Assembly (NCBI GenBank): GCA_046329555.1
Contig: JAXLUK010000001.1
Span: forward strand, 744,001 to 808,000
Length of the DNA stretch: 64,000 nt
Reading direction: 5' to 3'
From: UBA1941 sp046329555
GTDB taxonomy: Bacteria > Bacteroidota > Bacteroidia > Chitinophagales > LD1
In this document: positions 19,621 through 30,089 of the stretch, piece by piece
Numbering within the stretch: position 1 is the stretch's first letter
Layout of the letters: every line of letters begins with the position of its first letter
Made by a program: the position numbers and the translations under genes
Notes under the pieces: model-generated
Told to the model about the DNA's origin: nothing
Database searches by the model: none
The model's input: only the letters and a program-made list of their open reading frames with translations

Positions 19621-20301
19621 TCAAGGCCTCACAAAACGTAAGGTGCGCAAAGGTCCTGCCCCCTGGCGCAGCGTAGCCACATACACCCCTTTTGGCAGCG
19701 GCGCTAATGAAATATGCACCTCACCCACCGCCGAAACATCCATCACTACCTGCCCCAACGCATCGGTAATTTGTACACGTCCAAGCCTGCTTTCATCCGC
19801 TTCCCACCAACCATTCAGCGCATCACCTTGCATCCACAAGCGCGCGCCTTCCCCCGAAACCACCGGAACACCCAATGCGGGTTGTATCACAATGGGCGCA
19901 CGGGCACTATCAATCACCTGCACCGCGGCTACAGGCCAAACAATGATAATATCTGGCCCAACCTTAAAATGACTAGGCAAAATCTGCACCGTAAACAATG
20001 CCGCTTTCTCTTCCAGTGGCGCTAACTGAATCACCGTTCCGGCAAACGCCGGCTTGCCCACAATATTGATGTCGTAAATAATAGAATCCTTATTCGCCAG
20101 CAAAAAATCAACAGCACCTTTAAAGGTGTCGGTAGCGCTATAATTCTTCAACTTGGTAAACACACTCAGTTGATCGTGCATCGCTGGTATAGTAGAAGAC
20201 TGCGAGGTGGTGGTCAATCCTAATACACCCTGTCCCTGTACCGAACCGCATTGCAGCAACAGAAAAAGTAGTACACTCCGAAATGGCGTTAAGCAATTCA
20301 T
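19621..20301 (-). CDS. Small secreted protein with T9SS-like C-terminus
   Basis: This 226-aa protein has a signal peptide (MNCLTPFRSVLLFLLLQCGS, cleavage probably near VQGQ). The middle (about 30-110) is a beta-rich segment with an FTKLKNYSATDTFKG stretch, reminiscent of a DUF11 or CARDB-like fold. The last 70 residues resemble a short T9SS type A sorting domain: VQITDALGQVVMDVS, then LPKGVYVATLRQG and a final TLRFV. I do not recognise the central domain. It is divergent from the helical-repeat gene at 20386 and convergent with the response-regulator gene, with repeat copy A between. Confidence 0.7.
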   Translation of the reverse strand: MNCLTPFRSVLLFLLLQCGSVQGQGVLGLTTTSQSSTIPAMHDQLSVFTKLKNYSATDTFKGAVDFLLANKDSIIYDINIVGKPAFAGTVIQLAPLEEKAALFTVQILPSHFKVGPDIIIVWPVAAVQVIDSARAPIVIQPALGVPVVSGEGARLWMQGDALNGWWEADESRLGRVQITDALGQVVMDVSAVGEVHISLAPLPKGVYVATLRQGAGPLRTLRFVRP

Positions 20302-20385
20302 AGCCGTTGTTTACCCAAATCTACGAATCGCCGGAAAACAAAGTCATGCGATTTGCTTACATTTATACACGTTCAACACCGCACT

Positions 20386-21858
20386 ATGGAAACACTGCCG
20401 CAATTAGTTACCGCCTTGAACAAAGAAGAAGTGCGCCATCTCAAATTATACCTGTCCCGAATCCAAACGCAACACGCCCGCAAAGACGAACTCCTTTTCG
20501 ATTATGCACGCACTAAAAAAGAGAAGTATGATGAAGCGCACATTCTAAAAAAACTATACGGCCATACCCCCAAGGGCGCCTTCTACCGCCTGCGCGGTCG
20601 CCTGCAGGATTGTATCATCCAAAATCTGGTAGCCCTGCACCAGGGCAAGACCGATAAGAATAAGGTACTACTCTATTTTTCTGCCTACCAAATACTGTGG
20701 GATAAAGGAAATTACGAACTGGCCTGCACTTATTTACGCAAAACTGAAAAACTGGCCGTAAAGGCTGAGAACTATGAACTGCTTGATTTAATCTATGGGC
20801 ATTTTGTAAAAATATCGGCAGAGCTGCCTTCTATGAATCCGGAAGTTTATATCGCTAAACGCCGGCAAAATGCCCTACAGCTCAACAAGCTTCGCGAAAT
20901 GGATCAGGTTCTGGCGGCAACGGTGTATCGCCTTAAATTTTCTCAGGCTAAGGGAAGACAGGATGAAACCACACTGAAAATTCTTTCTTCTATTACGGCG
21001 AAATACAGCGCCGATAAATCGCTGCAAAAAAGTAAAACCTTTCAAACCCGGCTCTACCGCGCCGTCAGCCAAATTCTGCTGCAACGCCACAACTACCGCG
21101 AGTTAGAATCATTCATGGTAACCATCTATCGTAAATTCAACAGTGCCCGATGGTTCGATAAAAGCAATCATGACACTAAGCTGCAAATGCTGGTGTTCCT
21201 GATGAACAGTTATTCGCGAAACGGTAAATACGCCTTGTCTTTAAAATATGCCGACATCCTGGGCCAGGAAATCAATGCCTTCAACCGCCTCCATTACTGG
21301 AAATACGTCTTTTATTATTACAACGCACGGGTCATCAATTATTCTGAGAAAGAACCGCAGAAAGCGCTGGTAGCCTTAAAAGAGTTGGAAGAAACCATCA
21401 AAGGTCGCCGGGAAACCTACTACGAAATGTTCATCCACCTCAACCGCGGTATTCTCTTCTTTAAAACCGGAAAATACAATGAAGCCATACGCAGCTTTGT
21501 GAAGTATTATACCAACGACTATTACCGGAAATCAGACCAGTTGTTTAAACTACGTGTTACCGTAGCTGAAATGATGATGCAGGTAGAATCCAAAGATTAC
21601 AGGGCGGCCAAAATTCGACTTGAACAGGTACAAAAACAGTTCAAAAATGAAATCATGCTCCCTGAAGCCTACGCGGAAAATCACCTATTGGAACTCATTC
21701 GTCTGATCATCAAAGAAAAGTTACAATTTAAGAATGACAAGGTACAGCAAGCCATGCAGCGCATTTTAAAAGACAAAAAAATTACCGCAAACAACGATAA
21801 TCAACTATTGAACTACCAGGAATGGCTCGCTCAAAAAGTGTTTCGTAAACAGGTATAA
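20386..21858 (+). CDS. Conserved helical-repeat protein of unknown function
   Basis: This roughly 490-aa protein has no signal peptide or membrane segment. It is almost wholly alpha-helical, with TPR-like hairpins in the second half (for example LSLKYADILGQEINAFNRLHYW and ILFFKTGKYNEAIRSFVKYY), and the N-terminus is Lys/Arg-rich (ARKDELLFDYARTKKEK). I chose the ATG at 20386 because a TACATTTA box at 20358-20365, close to the TAnnTTTG consensus, would put transcription after the longer start at 20353. Proteins of this build are common in Bacteroidota, but I cannot assign a role; a scaffold or RNA-binding role is possible but not shown. Confidence 0.7.
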   Translation: METLPQLVTALNKEEVRHLKLYLSRIQTQHARKDELLFDYARTKKEKYDEAHILKKLYGHTPKGAFYRLRGRLQDCIIQNLVALHQGKTDKNKVLLYFSAYQILWDKGNYELACTYLRKTEKLAVKAENYELLDLIYGHFVKISAELPSMNPEVYIAKRRQNALQLNKLREMDQVLAATVYRLKFSQAKGRQDETTLKILSSITAKYSADKSLQKSKTFQTRLYRAVSQILLQRHNYRELESFMVTIYRKFNSARWFDKSNHDTKLQMLVFLMNSYSRNGKYALSLKYADILGQEINAFNRLHYWKYVFYYYNARVINYSEKEPQKALVALKELEETIKGRRETYYEMFIHLNRGILFFKTGKYNEAIRSFVKYYTNDYYRKSDQLFKLRVTVAEMMMQVESKDYRAAKIRLEQVQKQFKNEIMLPEAYAENHLLELIRLIIKEKLQFKNDKVQQAMQRILKDKKITANNDNQLLNYQEWLAQKVFRKQV

Positions 21859-21898
21859 TTTCTAAAAACATCGCCATAACAAAACGAACCCTTAACCG

Positions 21899-21906
21899 TA
21901 ACTTTG
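21899..21906 (+). promoter_or_regulatory. -7 element only five bases before the gliding-type gene
   Basis: TAACTTTG is a perfect TAnnTTTG match, five bases before the ATG at 21912. The transcript would start at or almost at the start codon, so it may be leaderless. No good -33 element is seen at the right distance. Confidence 0.45.
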
Positions 21907-21911
21907 ATTAC

Positions 21912-24900
21912 ATGAAAGCCGCAACATATATCCAATGGGGATGGGTCGTCATCATGACCATGGCTGCGGCAACCATACGCGGTGCCATCGGCATCGATTC
22001 AGTCATCACTACATCTAGCCGCTGCGCCAACAGCGGAAGCATAATCGTTTACGCCAACAGCCCAACGCAAATATTCTATCGCATCACGGCCGGCCCTGAA
22101 ATCCGGCCGCCTCAAAGCGGTGCTAATTTCGGTGCACTTCCGGCTGGTAACTACACTGTATTACTCACCAACTTTTCCAACGACAGTACAACGGTTCAAG
22201 CAGCTGTTAGCGGTCAGTATCAATTCCCTGATTTCACGCCCAGCTGGCAAAATCCGATTTGCCTGGCACAACCCGCAACAGGCATGATTGTGGGCAACCG
22301 CGATACCGGCACGGGCATTGGCCCTTATTATTGGATTCTCACCGACACCTATGGCAACAATAGTCCCGCTCAAGCTTCAGACACTTTCCGTAATCTGGTG
22401 CCCGGTACATACAGCTTAAGGCTTTATGATTCATGTAACGCCTATGCCACCCGTCAGGTAACACTCACGGTGCCTAATTACGCCTTCCAAATTCAAACAC
22501 CGATCTTCATCAATATGGTAGCCTGCGACACCGCAGAAGTGAACTACGTAGTTATCAAACAAACCCCTGATTGGTCGTTCCCCTACTACGTAGAAGTTTT
22601 TGCTGAAGGCAGCTACTTCTATGATACTATATGGCAAATTCCAAATGGCTACACGCAGAGTTTCCTCTTTACTTATGCCAACCGCGTGCCGCTCCATTTG
22701 GGCAATGGCGGATTCTTACATTTAACCAGCGCCTGCGGCGATAACTACTGGGCATCCTTCCAGGCCGACCGCTGGCAGGGCGGAGTACAGCCATTGCTTT
22801 CGGGCGACTCCTGCGCACAAATCGCTACGGCCTCCTATAGCTTCGGCTACATTTACAGTTATACCACAGCCTTTCATGCACCCATATTTCTACAGGTGGT
22901 TGATCAGGCTACAGGCTTACGGGTAGATACGGCCGTCATCACCACCAATTCTTCGTGGTATAACAGCCCCACCCATTTAAATCGCGGGGGCGCCTACATC
23001 ATGCGGGCGTACGATACCTGCGGTAATTCCTGCGTAGTACCATTTTCAATTGGTCCTCCTGATACGGTAATGGTACAGGTAGATATCAACTCATACGATG
23101 TTTGCCAGGATTCTGTTGCAGCAGCAAGAATAACAGGTACCGGCTTTACCAGCGGCATAAGCCTCACCATGCTCTCTGGCCCAAGCATCGCACAAAGCAC
23201 CAAACCGATGTTCCAGCATCGCGATACTATTATCTATCCCACCAACCACTATGTTAATTACCATTGCAGTGCTTACAACAGTAATTTCTTCTGCTTCACC
23301 GTAGCAGGCCTGGCGGCAGGAACATATACCTTCCGAGTTACCGATAGCTGCTATCACGTTTATAACGGCTCTTTCACCGTCACGCCCGCTGATTTATCTG
23401 ATTACCAATTCAAAACCAATATCAAAAAAGGTTGCCCCGGCGCTAACCAGCTATCATTCAAACTCAGCAATAAGTTATCCGGCGTTGCCGCACCAATTTA
23501 CTTGTATCCTCTCGGCAATCCCAACCCGCTTGATAGCACCTATGCCGATACCCTAACCTTCTACAACCTCAATGCCAGAACGTACCTGCTACAGCGAAGG
23601 TCCTATCGGGGAAACGTAGATTTTATCAATCCGCAGACGGGCTGCAACGCATTTGATGATACCATTGTAATTCCACCGTATCAACTTCCAAAAATAAGTT
23701 ACGCAACGCAGGTAAAATGCAATGGTACCGTGAATGTTGGTTTACAAGCCGACAGTGCTTTCGGTGTACCCCCTTATTTCTATGAAATTATCAGCGGCCC
23801 ACAACAAAATAGTATGCAGGCCGATCCGTTTTTTACGCTCAACACACAGGGCAACTATATAGCGCGTATCAGCGATGGATGCGGCTTTGCGCGAACGTTT
23901 AGCTTTTTTGTAGATACCCTTTCATTTGCAACTCCGGTGAAAGCCGGTTCATTTTGTAATGGGTCTAATGCAGTTCTATTTAGCGAACCATCTCCTTATG
24001 CTTCATATATCTGGCAACGACCGAACGGTAGTTTCTATCGCGGCGACACCCTCAGGTTGCAACCCATTCTAGCCGGTGATTACGGCACGTACCACATCCG
24101 GAAAATTGTTTCCGTTAATAATTGCACCGATACGTTTTACCAAAATTATGTGATTCAGAATATCAACCGCACGGTGTTGTTCGATACCTTATGCCAGGGT
24201 GGCGCAGTGCTTTTCGCCGGCGGCTATCGCAACGCCTCCGGAACGTACTATGACACCATTCCCACCGCCCTGTGCGATAGTATTGTACAATTGCAACTTA
24301 CAGTGCACCCCACTTCCCGCGATTCGGTTTCTCAGCAATTGTGCTACGGACAAATAGTTTGGGTAGGATCGCATGCGTACACCACTTCGGGGATTTACCG
24401 CGATACATTTACCAGTCAATTAGGATGCGATAGTATTGTGATCAACAACTTACAATTTTCCCCAATCACCCGGTTTGATACGCTATATGACACTGCATGC
24501 ACGGCTATAACAATAGGAACGCATGTCTACACCCAAAGCGGCACCTACAGGGATACGCTGTATGATGCCAATAACTGTGCTTATGTGCTGATATCAAATT
24601 TAGTGGTGCGACCCACGCCTATATCCATTTCGTTTTACAGCTTTTGTCTGGGAGATAGTTTTTTGGTGGATTCCAGTTACATCCGCCAAACCACCATCAC
24701 CTATCATGTATATCCCGGAAGTTATTGCGGCGATAGCGCTCATATAGATTTTTATCGCTTCGATTCACTAAAATTTGGATACGATACGATAGCCATTTGC
24801 CCCGGAACAAGCACAGTGTATCATGGGAAACTAATTGATACACTGGGCTGGATGCCACTAGATACGGTACCTACAACGAGCTGCGATAGTGTAACCTACC

Positions 24901-26939
24901 TGCTTGTCCAGGCAAGTCCCTATACCACAACCAACACGACTCAAACTATCTGCGCCGGCTCTTCCATCACCATCGGCTCACACACTTACGCCACTTCTGG
25001 AATTTATCGAGATACATTTACCACTTCTTCCTGCGATAGCATTCACATTCTAAATCTTACCGTTACACCACAAAAACGTGATTCTGTTTCATTACAAATC
25101 TGCGCCGGTTCTTCCATCTCCATCGGCACCCACACCTACAACACTTCCGGCATCTACCGCGATACGTTTACTACTTCTTCCTGCGATAGCATTCATATCT
25201 TAAATCTTACCGTTACGCCACAAAAACGTGATTCTATTGTTCAACAGATCTGCGCCGGCTCTTCTATCACCATCGGCTCACATACCTACGCCACTTCCGG
25301 AATCTATCGAGACACCTTCACTACTGCTTCCTGTGATAGCATTCACATCTTAAATCTCACCGTTACGCCACAAAAACGTGATTCTATTGTTCTGCAGATC
25401 TGCGCCGGTTCTTCCATCACCATTGGCTCACACACCTACGCCACTTCTGGCATTTATCGAGATACCTTTACTACTGCTTCCTGCGATAGTATTCATATCT
25501 TAAATCTTACCGTTACGCCCCAAAAACGTGATTCTATTGTTCTGCAGATCTGCGCCGGTTCTTCCATCACCATCGGCTCACATACTTACGCCACTTCCGG
25601 TATTTATCGAGATACCTTTACCACTTCTTCCTGCGATAGCATTCACATTCTAAATCTCACCGTCTCTCCTCAAAAACGTGATTCTATTGTCCAGCAAATC
25701 TGCGCCGGCTCTTCCATCACTACCGGCACGCACACCTACGCCACTTCCGGAATCTACCGAGACACCTTCACTACTGCTTCCTGCGATAGCATTCACATTC
25801 TAAATCTAACCGTTACGCCACAAAAACGTGATTCTATTGTTCTGCAAATCTGCGCCGGTTCTTCCATCACCATTGGCTCACACACCTACGCCACTTCCGG
25901 TATTTATAGAGATACCATTACTACTTCTTCCTGCGATAGCATTCACATCCTAAATCTCACCGTAACAAATCAAAAACGCGATTCCGTTTCATTACAAATC
26001 TGCGCCGGTTCTTCCATCTCCATCGGCTCACACACCTACGCCACTTCCGGTATTTATAGAGATACCATTACTACTTCTTCCTGCGATAGCATTCACATCC
26101 TAAATCTCACCGTCTCTCCTCAAAAACGTGATTCTATTGTTCAGCAAATCTGCGCCGGTTCTTCCATCTCCATCGGCTCACACACCTACGCCACTTCCGG
26201 TATTTATAGAGATACCATTACTACTTCTTCCTGCGATAGCATTCACATCCTAAATCTCACTGTGTCACCTATCCCGCGCGATACCACCTTGGTCAATTTT
26301 TGCGAAGGCAACATCATCTATCTTACTAATCGTCCATACTCCATGCCGGGTTATTACACCGATACCTTCGCCAATGGTGTTTGCGATAGTCTGCATACAT
26401 GGCATTTGGTACATTTCCCAAAACCTTCGGTTCAAATTACCAGTTCTGAACTATTCGTTGAAAGCGGCACCAACATTACGCTTCAGGCCAATACGAATAC
26501 CGCTAACAGCATCGTTTGGAGTGGCATTGCGAACGCTACACCGAACGCTTTTACCACCGTGGCCACCATTACTAAACCTGTTTGGATAACGGCCACCGTC
26601 ACTTCGCCCGACCAATGCATAGGTGTTGACTCTATTTATATTGGCCATAGCGATTGCATTACCGCCATCTACGTACCCAATGCCTTTACGCCAAACAACG
26701 ACGGCAGCAACGATGGTTATCGCATTTACGGGCATTGCTTCCGCTTAAACGTCCTCCAGATTTTTAATCGGTGGGGTGAAAAAGTGTGGGAAACCCATGA
26801 TATGGAGCAAGCCTGGAACGGCTACTACCAGGGCGAATTGCAACCGCCGGGCGTGTTTGTTTACTTGCTCAATTACACCACGAACCAATCGCATGCCGAA
26901 ACACACGAAATGAAAGGCAGCATCACGTTGATTCGTTAG
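21912..26939 (+). CDS. Gliding-type surface protein with CHU_C (T9SS type B) domain and nine 50-aa repeats
   Basis: This 1675-aa secreted protein starts with a signal-peptide-like segment (MKAATYIQWGWVVIMTMAAA). Residues about 30-1010 hold Cys-containing beta-modules (repeated YRITAGPEI-, SGPS- and DSCYHVYNG-type units). Residues 1013-1462 are nine tandem 50-aa units (core ICAGSSITIGSHTYATSGIY, then RDTFTTSSCDS), each with two cysteines that may form a disulfide. The last ~95 residues are a CHU_C domain: YVPNAFTPNNDGSNDG, FNRWGEKVWET and the PPGVFVYLL strand, the type B signal for T9SS export and attachment. Related repeat proteins in Bacteroidota are adhesins or filament-like. The ATG at 21912 is five bases after a -7 box. 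Confidence 0.9.
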   Translation: MKAATYIQWGWVVIMTMAAATIRGAIGIDSVITTSSRCANSGSIIVYANSPTQIFYRITAGPEIRPPQSGANFGALPAGNYTVLLTNFSNDSTTVQAAVSGQYQFPDFTPSWQNPICLAQPATGMIVGNRDTGTGIGPYYWILTDTYGNNSPAQASDTFRNLVPGTYSLRLYDSCNAYATRQVTLTVPNYAFQIQTPIFINMVACDTAEVNYVVIKQTPDWSFPYYVEVFAEGSYFYDTIWQIPNGYTQSFLFTYANRVPLHLGNGGFLHLTSACGDNYWASFQADRWQGGVQPLLSGDSCAQIATASYSFGYIYSYTTAFHAPIFLQVVDQATGLRVDTAVITTNSSWYNSPTHLNRGGAYIMRAYDTCGNSCVVPFSIGPPDTVMVQVDINSYDVCQDSVAAARITGTGFTSGISLTMLSGPSIAQSTKPMFQHRDTIIYPTNHYVNYHCSAYNSNFFCFTVAGLAAGTYTFRVTDSCYHVYNGSFTVTPADLSDYQFKTNIKKGCPGANQLSFKLSNKLSGVAAPIYLYPLGNPNPLDSTYADTLTFYNLNARTYLLQRRSYRGNVDFINPQTGCNAFDDTIVIPPYQLPKISYATQVKCNGTVNVGLQADSAFGVPPYFYEIISGPQQNSMQADPFFTLNTQGNYIARISDGCGFARTFSFFVDTLSFATPVKAGSFCNGSNAVLFSEPSPYASYIWQRPNGSFYRGDTLRLQPILAGDYGTYHIRKIVSVNNCTDTFYQNYVIQNINRTVLFDTLCQGGAVLFAGGYRNASGTYYDTIPTALCDSIVQLQLTVHPTSRDSVSQQLCYGQIVWVGSHAYTTSGIYRDTFTSQLGCDSIVINNLQFSPITRFDTLYDTACTAITIGTHVYTQSGTYRDTLYDANNCAYVLISNLVVRPTPISISFYSFCLGDSFLVDSSYIRQTTITYHVYPGSYCGDSAHIDFYRFDSLKFGYDTIAICPGTSTVYHGKLIDTLGWMPLDTVPTTSCDSVTYLLVQASPYTTTNTTQTICAGSSITIGSHTYATSGIYRDTFTTSSCDSIHILNLTVTPQKRDSVSLQICAGSSISIGTHTYNTSGIYRDTFTTSSCDSIHILNLTVTPQKRDSIVQQICAGSSITIGSHTYATSGIYRDTFTTASCDSIHILNLTVTPQKRDSIVLQICAGSSITIGSHTYATSGIYRDTFTTASCDSIHILNLTVTPQKRDSIVLQICAGSSITIGSHTYATSGIYRDTFTTSSCDSIHILNLTVSPQKRDSIVQQICAGSSITTGTHTYATSGIYRDTFTTASCDSIHILNLTVTPQKRDSIVLQICAGSSITIGSHTYATSGIYRDTITTSSCDSIHILNLTVTNQKRDSVSLQICAGSSISIGSHTYATSGIYRDTITTSSCDSIHILNLTVSPQKRDSIVQQICAGSSISIGSHTYATSGIYRDTITTSSCDSIHILNLTVSPIPRDTTLVNFCEGNIIYLTNRPYSMPGYYTDTFANGVCDSLHTWHLVHFPKPSVQITSSELFVESGTNITLQANTNTANSIVWSGIANATPNAFTTVATITKPVWITATVTSPDQCIGVDSIYIGHSDCITAIYVPNAFTPNNDGSNDGYRIYGHCFRLNVLQIFNRWGEKVWETHDMEQAWNGYYQGELQPPGVFVYLLNYTTNQSHAETHEMKGSITLIR
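24948..26297 (+). repeat. Nine tandem 150-bp in-frame repeats
   Basis: The motif ATCTGCGCCGG recurs at exact 150-bp spacing with units starting 24948, 25098, 25248, 25398, 25548, 25698, 25848, 25998 and 26148. Each encodes 50 aa. Units 7-9 share an AGA arginine codon and an ATT replacing TTT (Phe to Ile), so they look like the latest duplications. The final unit decays into unique sequence. Diverged older copies lie upstream (from about 24330). Confidence 0.95.
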
Positions 26940-27200
26940 TGAATTGCTACAAAAAATAAAATACTTCCGATATACATAAGTGGATTCATGGAATTCCAAA
27001 ATCAAGTAACAGTCTGTGAAACTGCCGATAGCGCCTTGCTTACACCATCCCATTCTTCAGATACACACGGGGTGCTAATTTCTTATTGATAAGTCATTTA
27101 TTGAATCGCGTTTATGTGGCAGGCTTGTTTTAAAAGATGACAAAGTTGTGATGCCCGATATCAAGCTAGTTTTCAAATTTCGTTATAAATTGAGCCGTAG
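26940..27200. other. Intergenic region with no recognised feature
   Basis: This AT-rich spacer lies between the gliding-type gene and the sensor kinase gene. I see no terminator hairpin with a T tract and no consensus TAnnTTTG box. It marks the start of a more AT-rich block that continues to about 37.7 kb. Confidence 0.5.
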
Positions 27201-30089
27201 ATGAGGCTAGGCCATTTAGTTGTAGTTTGTATTTGGACTTCTTTTTGTTGGGGGCAAAAATTGTTCATTAAGAACTTTACCACTTTAGATGGACTTAGCG
27301 GAAACACCGTTTACAACACATTTCAAGATAGCCGGGGATTTATCTGGGTTTGTACATCCCAGGGGTTAAGCAGATTTAACGGTAATTGTTTTAAAAACTT
27401 TACCAGCAATGAAGGGTTGCCAAGCAATGAAATCTTTGATATACTGGAAGACCGAAACGGACGTCTTTGGGTCTCTTGCTACGACAATAAGGTTTGTTAC
27501 ATAGACAATGAGATGGTTTATACGATTCCACTTACAAACCGGCGATACAGTTCCTTTGCTGCGAATGTACTTAGTCTTGACGACGAAGGAAACATACTTA
27601 TTAATGGCGCCAGACTTGTGATTGACAAGAAGATGCTGATTTATCCTTCAGGCTCAGATTCCACCCAGTTTGTTTCGGCAGTAAAAGTGAAGGGTGTGGT
27701 ATTATATATCGAGCAACACAGGGTATCCACACTTAAAAACGACACACTTACATTTTTTTATCTTGGTAATAAGATAAAAACTTCATTCCATAACAGCTTT
27801 GCACTTTCCGACGAATTAATTATTCAAAATAGTATAGATGAAGACGGTACCTTTTATCGATTCAGCGTTAGAGGTGATTCCCTATATTTAAAAGAGAAGA
27901 CCACTAAGATTCCAACTTTTTCAAGTGCCCTTGTAATGAATGACACTTGCGTGCTTCTTGATATTCCGCGAAAAGGACTACATTATTTTAATCCCAAAAC
28001 CTATCAACTAAGCGCCTATGGAAACGGTTTACCGCAGGTTAACTCCAACTACATATTAAAGGATAAATATGGGAATATTTGGCTTTCCACACTCTTTAGT
28101 GGCCTTTACGTAATTCCTTACCAAAAAGCACAATTATACAATAGCGAATCAGGTTTAAAGGAGGAACACATTCAATCATTACATCGTTTGCCTGACCGCA
28201 GAATAGTTGTAGGAGATTACAACAATACAATACAAATACTGCCTACACACGAACATTATGGCAACACGATCGCAAACCTGAGAATTTTAAAACTGGATTC
28301 CCGAAATGGCCAGGTGATTGTAGGGGGTGACAAAGGATTGCTTGCCTATAACCTAAGCACCGGGCGGAAAGAAACCCTAATAACGGCGGCTGTTAAAGAT
28401 TTCAGCCTTATGGGTTCTGATAGCATCGTAGTAGCGACTGGGGGAGACGTTAGAGTTGGGCGAATGCACCAAATCAGAGAGAAATCGGGTCCCCACATCA
28501 TTTATCCGGAACGAGCTACTGCAGTTTGCCATGACCAGAGTGGAAAAATATGGATAGGGACATTATGCGGTGTCTATACCTACCAGAAAGGACAAATTGT
28601 ATTATTCAATCGAGACTCCTTACTCCAAATCAGTCAAATCAGTGGTTTGTGCTGCGCTCCAGACCAGTCTATCTGGGCAAGTACGAATCATAACGGCGTC
28701 TTTTGCATTAGAAATGGTCATGTATCACGGTTCTCTACTGATAACGGTCTGCCTAGCAATTTTTGTAAAGGCATATATGCTAAGGGGGTACATTCCGTTT
28801 GGGTTGAATCAGATAAAGGTTTAACTAAATTGTCTTTCCCCTTTAGTGGTCGGCTAGATAAGATGACCACAGAAACAATTAATACGGACATCGGTCTTCC
28901 AACTAACGATGTAAGGGGTTTGGCTTGCGATGGAGATACTGTTTACATAGGCACATCTAAAGGGGTTGTTAAGTATATGGATAAAGGTGATGGCCAAATC
29001 AAAGCCCCTTTTATTTATCTCACTAGTCTAAGCGTTAAAGGGTCGCAAAGAGATTTTACATTACCGATTTCTGTAAGTTACGACTCCAGCGAAATTGCCA
29101 TTAGTTATTCCGGTGTAGCATTATATAACCTGGGGCACCTGACCTACAAATACAGGTTAAGACCCATACAGCGAGCGTGGACGTACACAGATAACATGAA
29201 CACTAACTTTGTGTCATTACCACCGGGAGATTTTGTTTTTGAGGTTCAGGCCATAGATGCGAATAAGCATGTAAGCTCAAAAACGGCATCCGTAAGATTT
29301 ATTATACGGAGTCCAATTTGGAAAAGGTGGTGGTTTCAAATGTTCGTTCTATTGATAATTGTCAGCGTTGTTTGGTGGCTCGTACAATTGCGTATTCGCG
29401 CCATTCGCTTGGAGGAGGAGGCAAAAAATTCATTACATCAGCAGTTTGCTCAAATGGAGTTACAGGCGGTAGCAGCACAAATGAACCCCCATTTCATTTT
29501 TAATGCACTCAGCAGTATTCAAAATTTTTATGCGCAGAACGACGAGTTAGCAGCAAATAGGTACATGAGTGCGTTTAGCCGCCTCATTAGGCAGATATTA
29601 GACAACTCGAGAAACGGATATATTTCACTAGCTGATGAGATCGCGCTCCTTGAAAACTATCTGAAACTAGAGCGTATGAGATTTAAAGGAAAGTTTGACT
29701 TTACAATTAATGTAGATGAAAGTGCTTCTAACCAAAGTATCATTTTACCTACGCTATTATTGCAGCCATATATAGAGAATGCCATAAATCATGGCCTCAG
29801 ACCACTTACTGACAGGAAGGGCGTGCTAACTATTTCATTTAAATGGGATGAACAAAGCAGGCAACTAGTTTGCGAGATTGACGACAATGGCGTGGGGCTT
29901 AACAAGGGAGGTGCGAAGAATAAGGACCATGTATCTGCTGGTATGGCCATCACCGATAAGCGCGTAGTTCTTCTAAATAAAATTCACAAAACCAATATAA
30001 GCATCGAGGTTATAGACAAAGGATTACTAAATGACCACGGAACAATGATCCGATTAACAATACTCATTAACAATAGCGGGCTAAGATGA
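27201..30089 (+). CDS. Reg_prop/Y_Y_Y sensor with LytS-type histidine kinase
   Basis: This 962-aa membrane sensor has a signal peptide (MRLGHLVVVCIWTSFCWG), then a long periplasmic beta-propeller of Reg_prop repeats (TLDGLSGNTVYNTFQDSRGFIW, then LPSNEIFDILEDRNGRLWV and similar), a Y_Y_Y domain (about 620-700, YKYRLRPIQRAWTYT), and one membrane helix (about 710-732). The cytoplasmic kinase is of the His_kinase/LytS group: QMNPHFIFNALSSIQNF with predicted phospho-acceptor H764, then an HATPase domain with LQPYIENAINHGL and DDNGVGL. The gene overlaps the LytTR regulator gene by 4 bp (ATGA), so they are translated together. Ligand unknown; Reg_prop sensors often detect glycans. It is a classical two-gene system, not a hybrid. 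Confidence 0.93.
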   Translation: MRLGHLVVVCIWTSFCWGQKLFIKNFTTLDGLSGNTVYNTFQDSRGFIWVCTSQGLSRFNGNCFKNFTSNEGLPSNEIFDILEDRNGRLWVSCYDNKVCYIDNEMVYTIPLTNRRYSSFAANVLSLDDEGNILINGARLVIDKKMLIYPSGSDSTQFVSAVKVKGVVLYIEQHRVSTLKNDTLTFFYLGNKIKTSFHNSFALSDELIIQNSIDEDGTFYRFSVRGDSLYLKEKTTKIPTFSSALVMNDTCVLLDIPRKGLHYFNPKTYQLSAYGNGLPQVNSNYILKDKYGNIWLSTLFSGLYVIPYQKAQLYNSESGLKEEHIQSLHRLPDRRIVVGDYNNTIQILPTHEHYGNTIANLRILKLDSRNGQVIVGGDKGLLAYNLSTGRKETLITAAVKDFSLMGSDSIVVATGGDVRVGRMHQIREKSGPHIIYPERATAVCHDQSGKIWIGTLCGVYTYQKGQIVLFNRDSLLQISQISGLCCAPDQSIWASTNHNGVFCIRNGHVSRFSTDNGLPSNFCKGIYAKGVHSVWVESDKGLTKLSFPFSGRLDKMTTETINTDIGLPTNDVRGLACDGDTVYIGTSKGVVKYMDKGDGQIKAPFIYLTSLSVKGSQRDFTLPISVSYDSSEIAISYSGVALYNLGHLTYKYRLRPIQRAWTYTDNMNTNFVSLPPGDFVFEVQAIDANKHVSSKTASVRFIIRSPIWKRWWFQMFVLLIIVSVVWWLVQLRIRAIRLEEEAKNSLHQQFAQMELQAVAAQMNPHFIFNALSSIQNFYAQNDELAANRYMSAFSRLIRQILDNSRNGYISLADEIALLENYLKLERMRFKGKFDFTINVDESASNQSIILPTLLLQPYIENAINHGLRPLTDRKGVLTISFKWDEQSRQLVCEIDDNGVGLNKGGAKNKDHVSAGMAITDKRVVLLNKIHKTNISIEVIDKGLLNDHGTMIRLTILINNSGLR

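Noticed and set aside
24948..26297. A possible CRISPR array because of regular repeats.
   Set aside because: The unit is 150 bp, in frame within a long coding sequence, with no spacers of unique sequence; it is a protein repeat.
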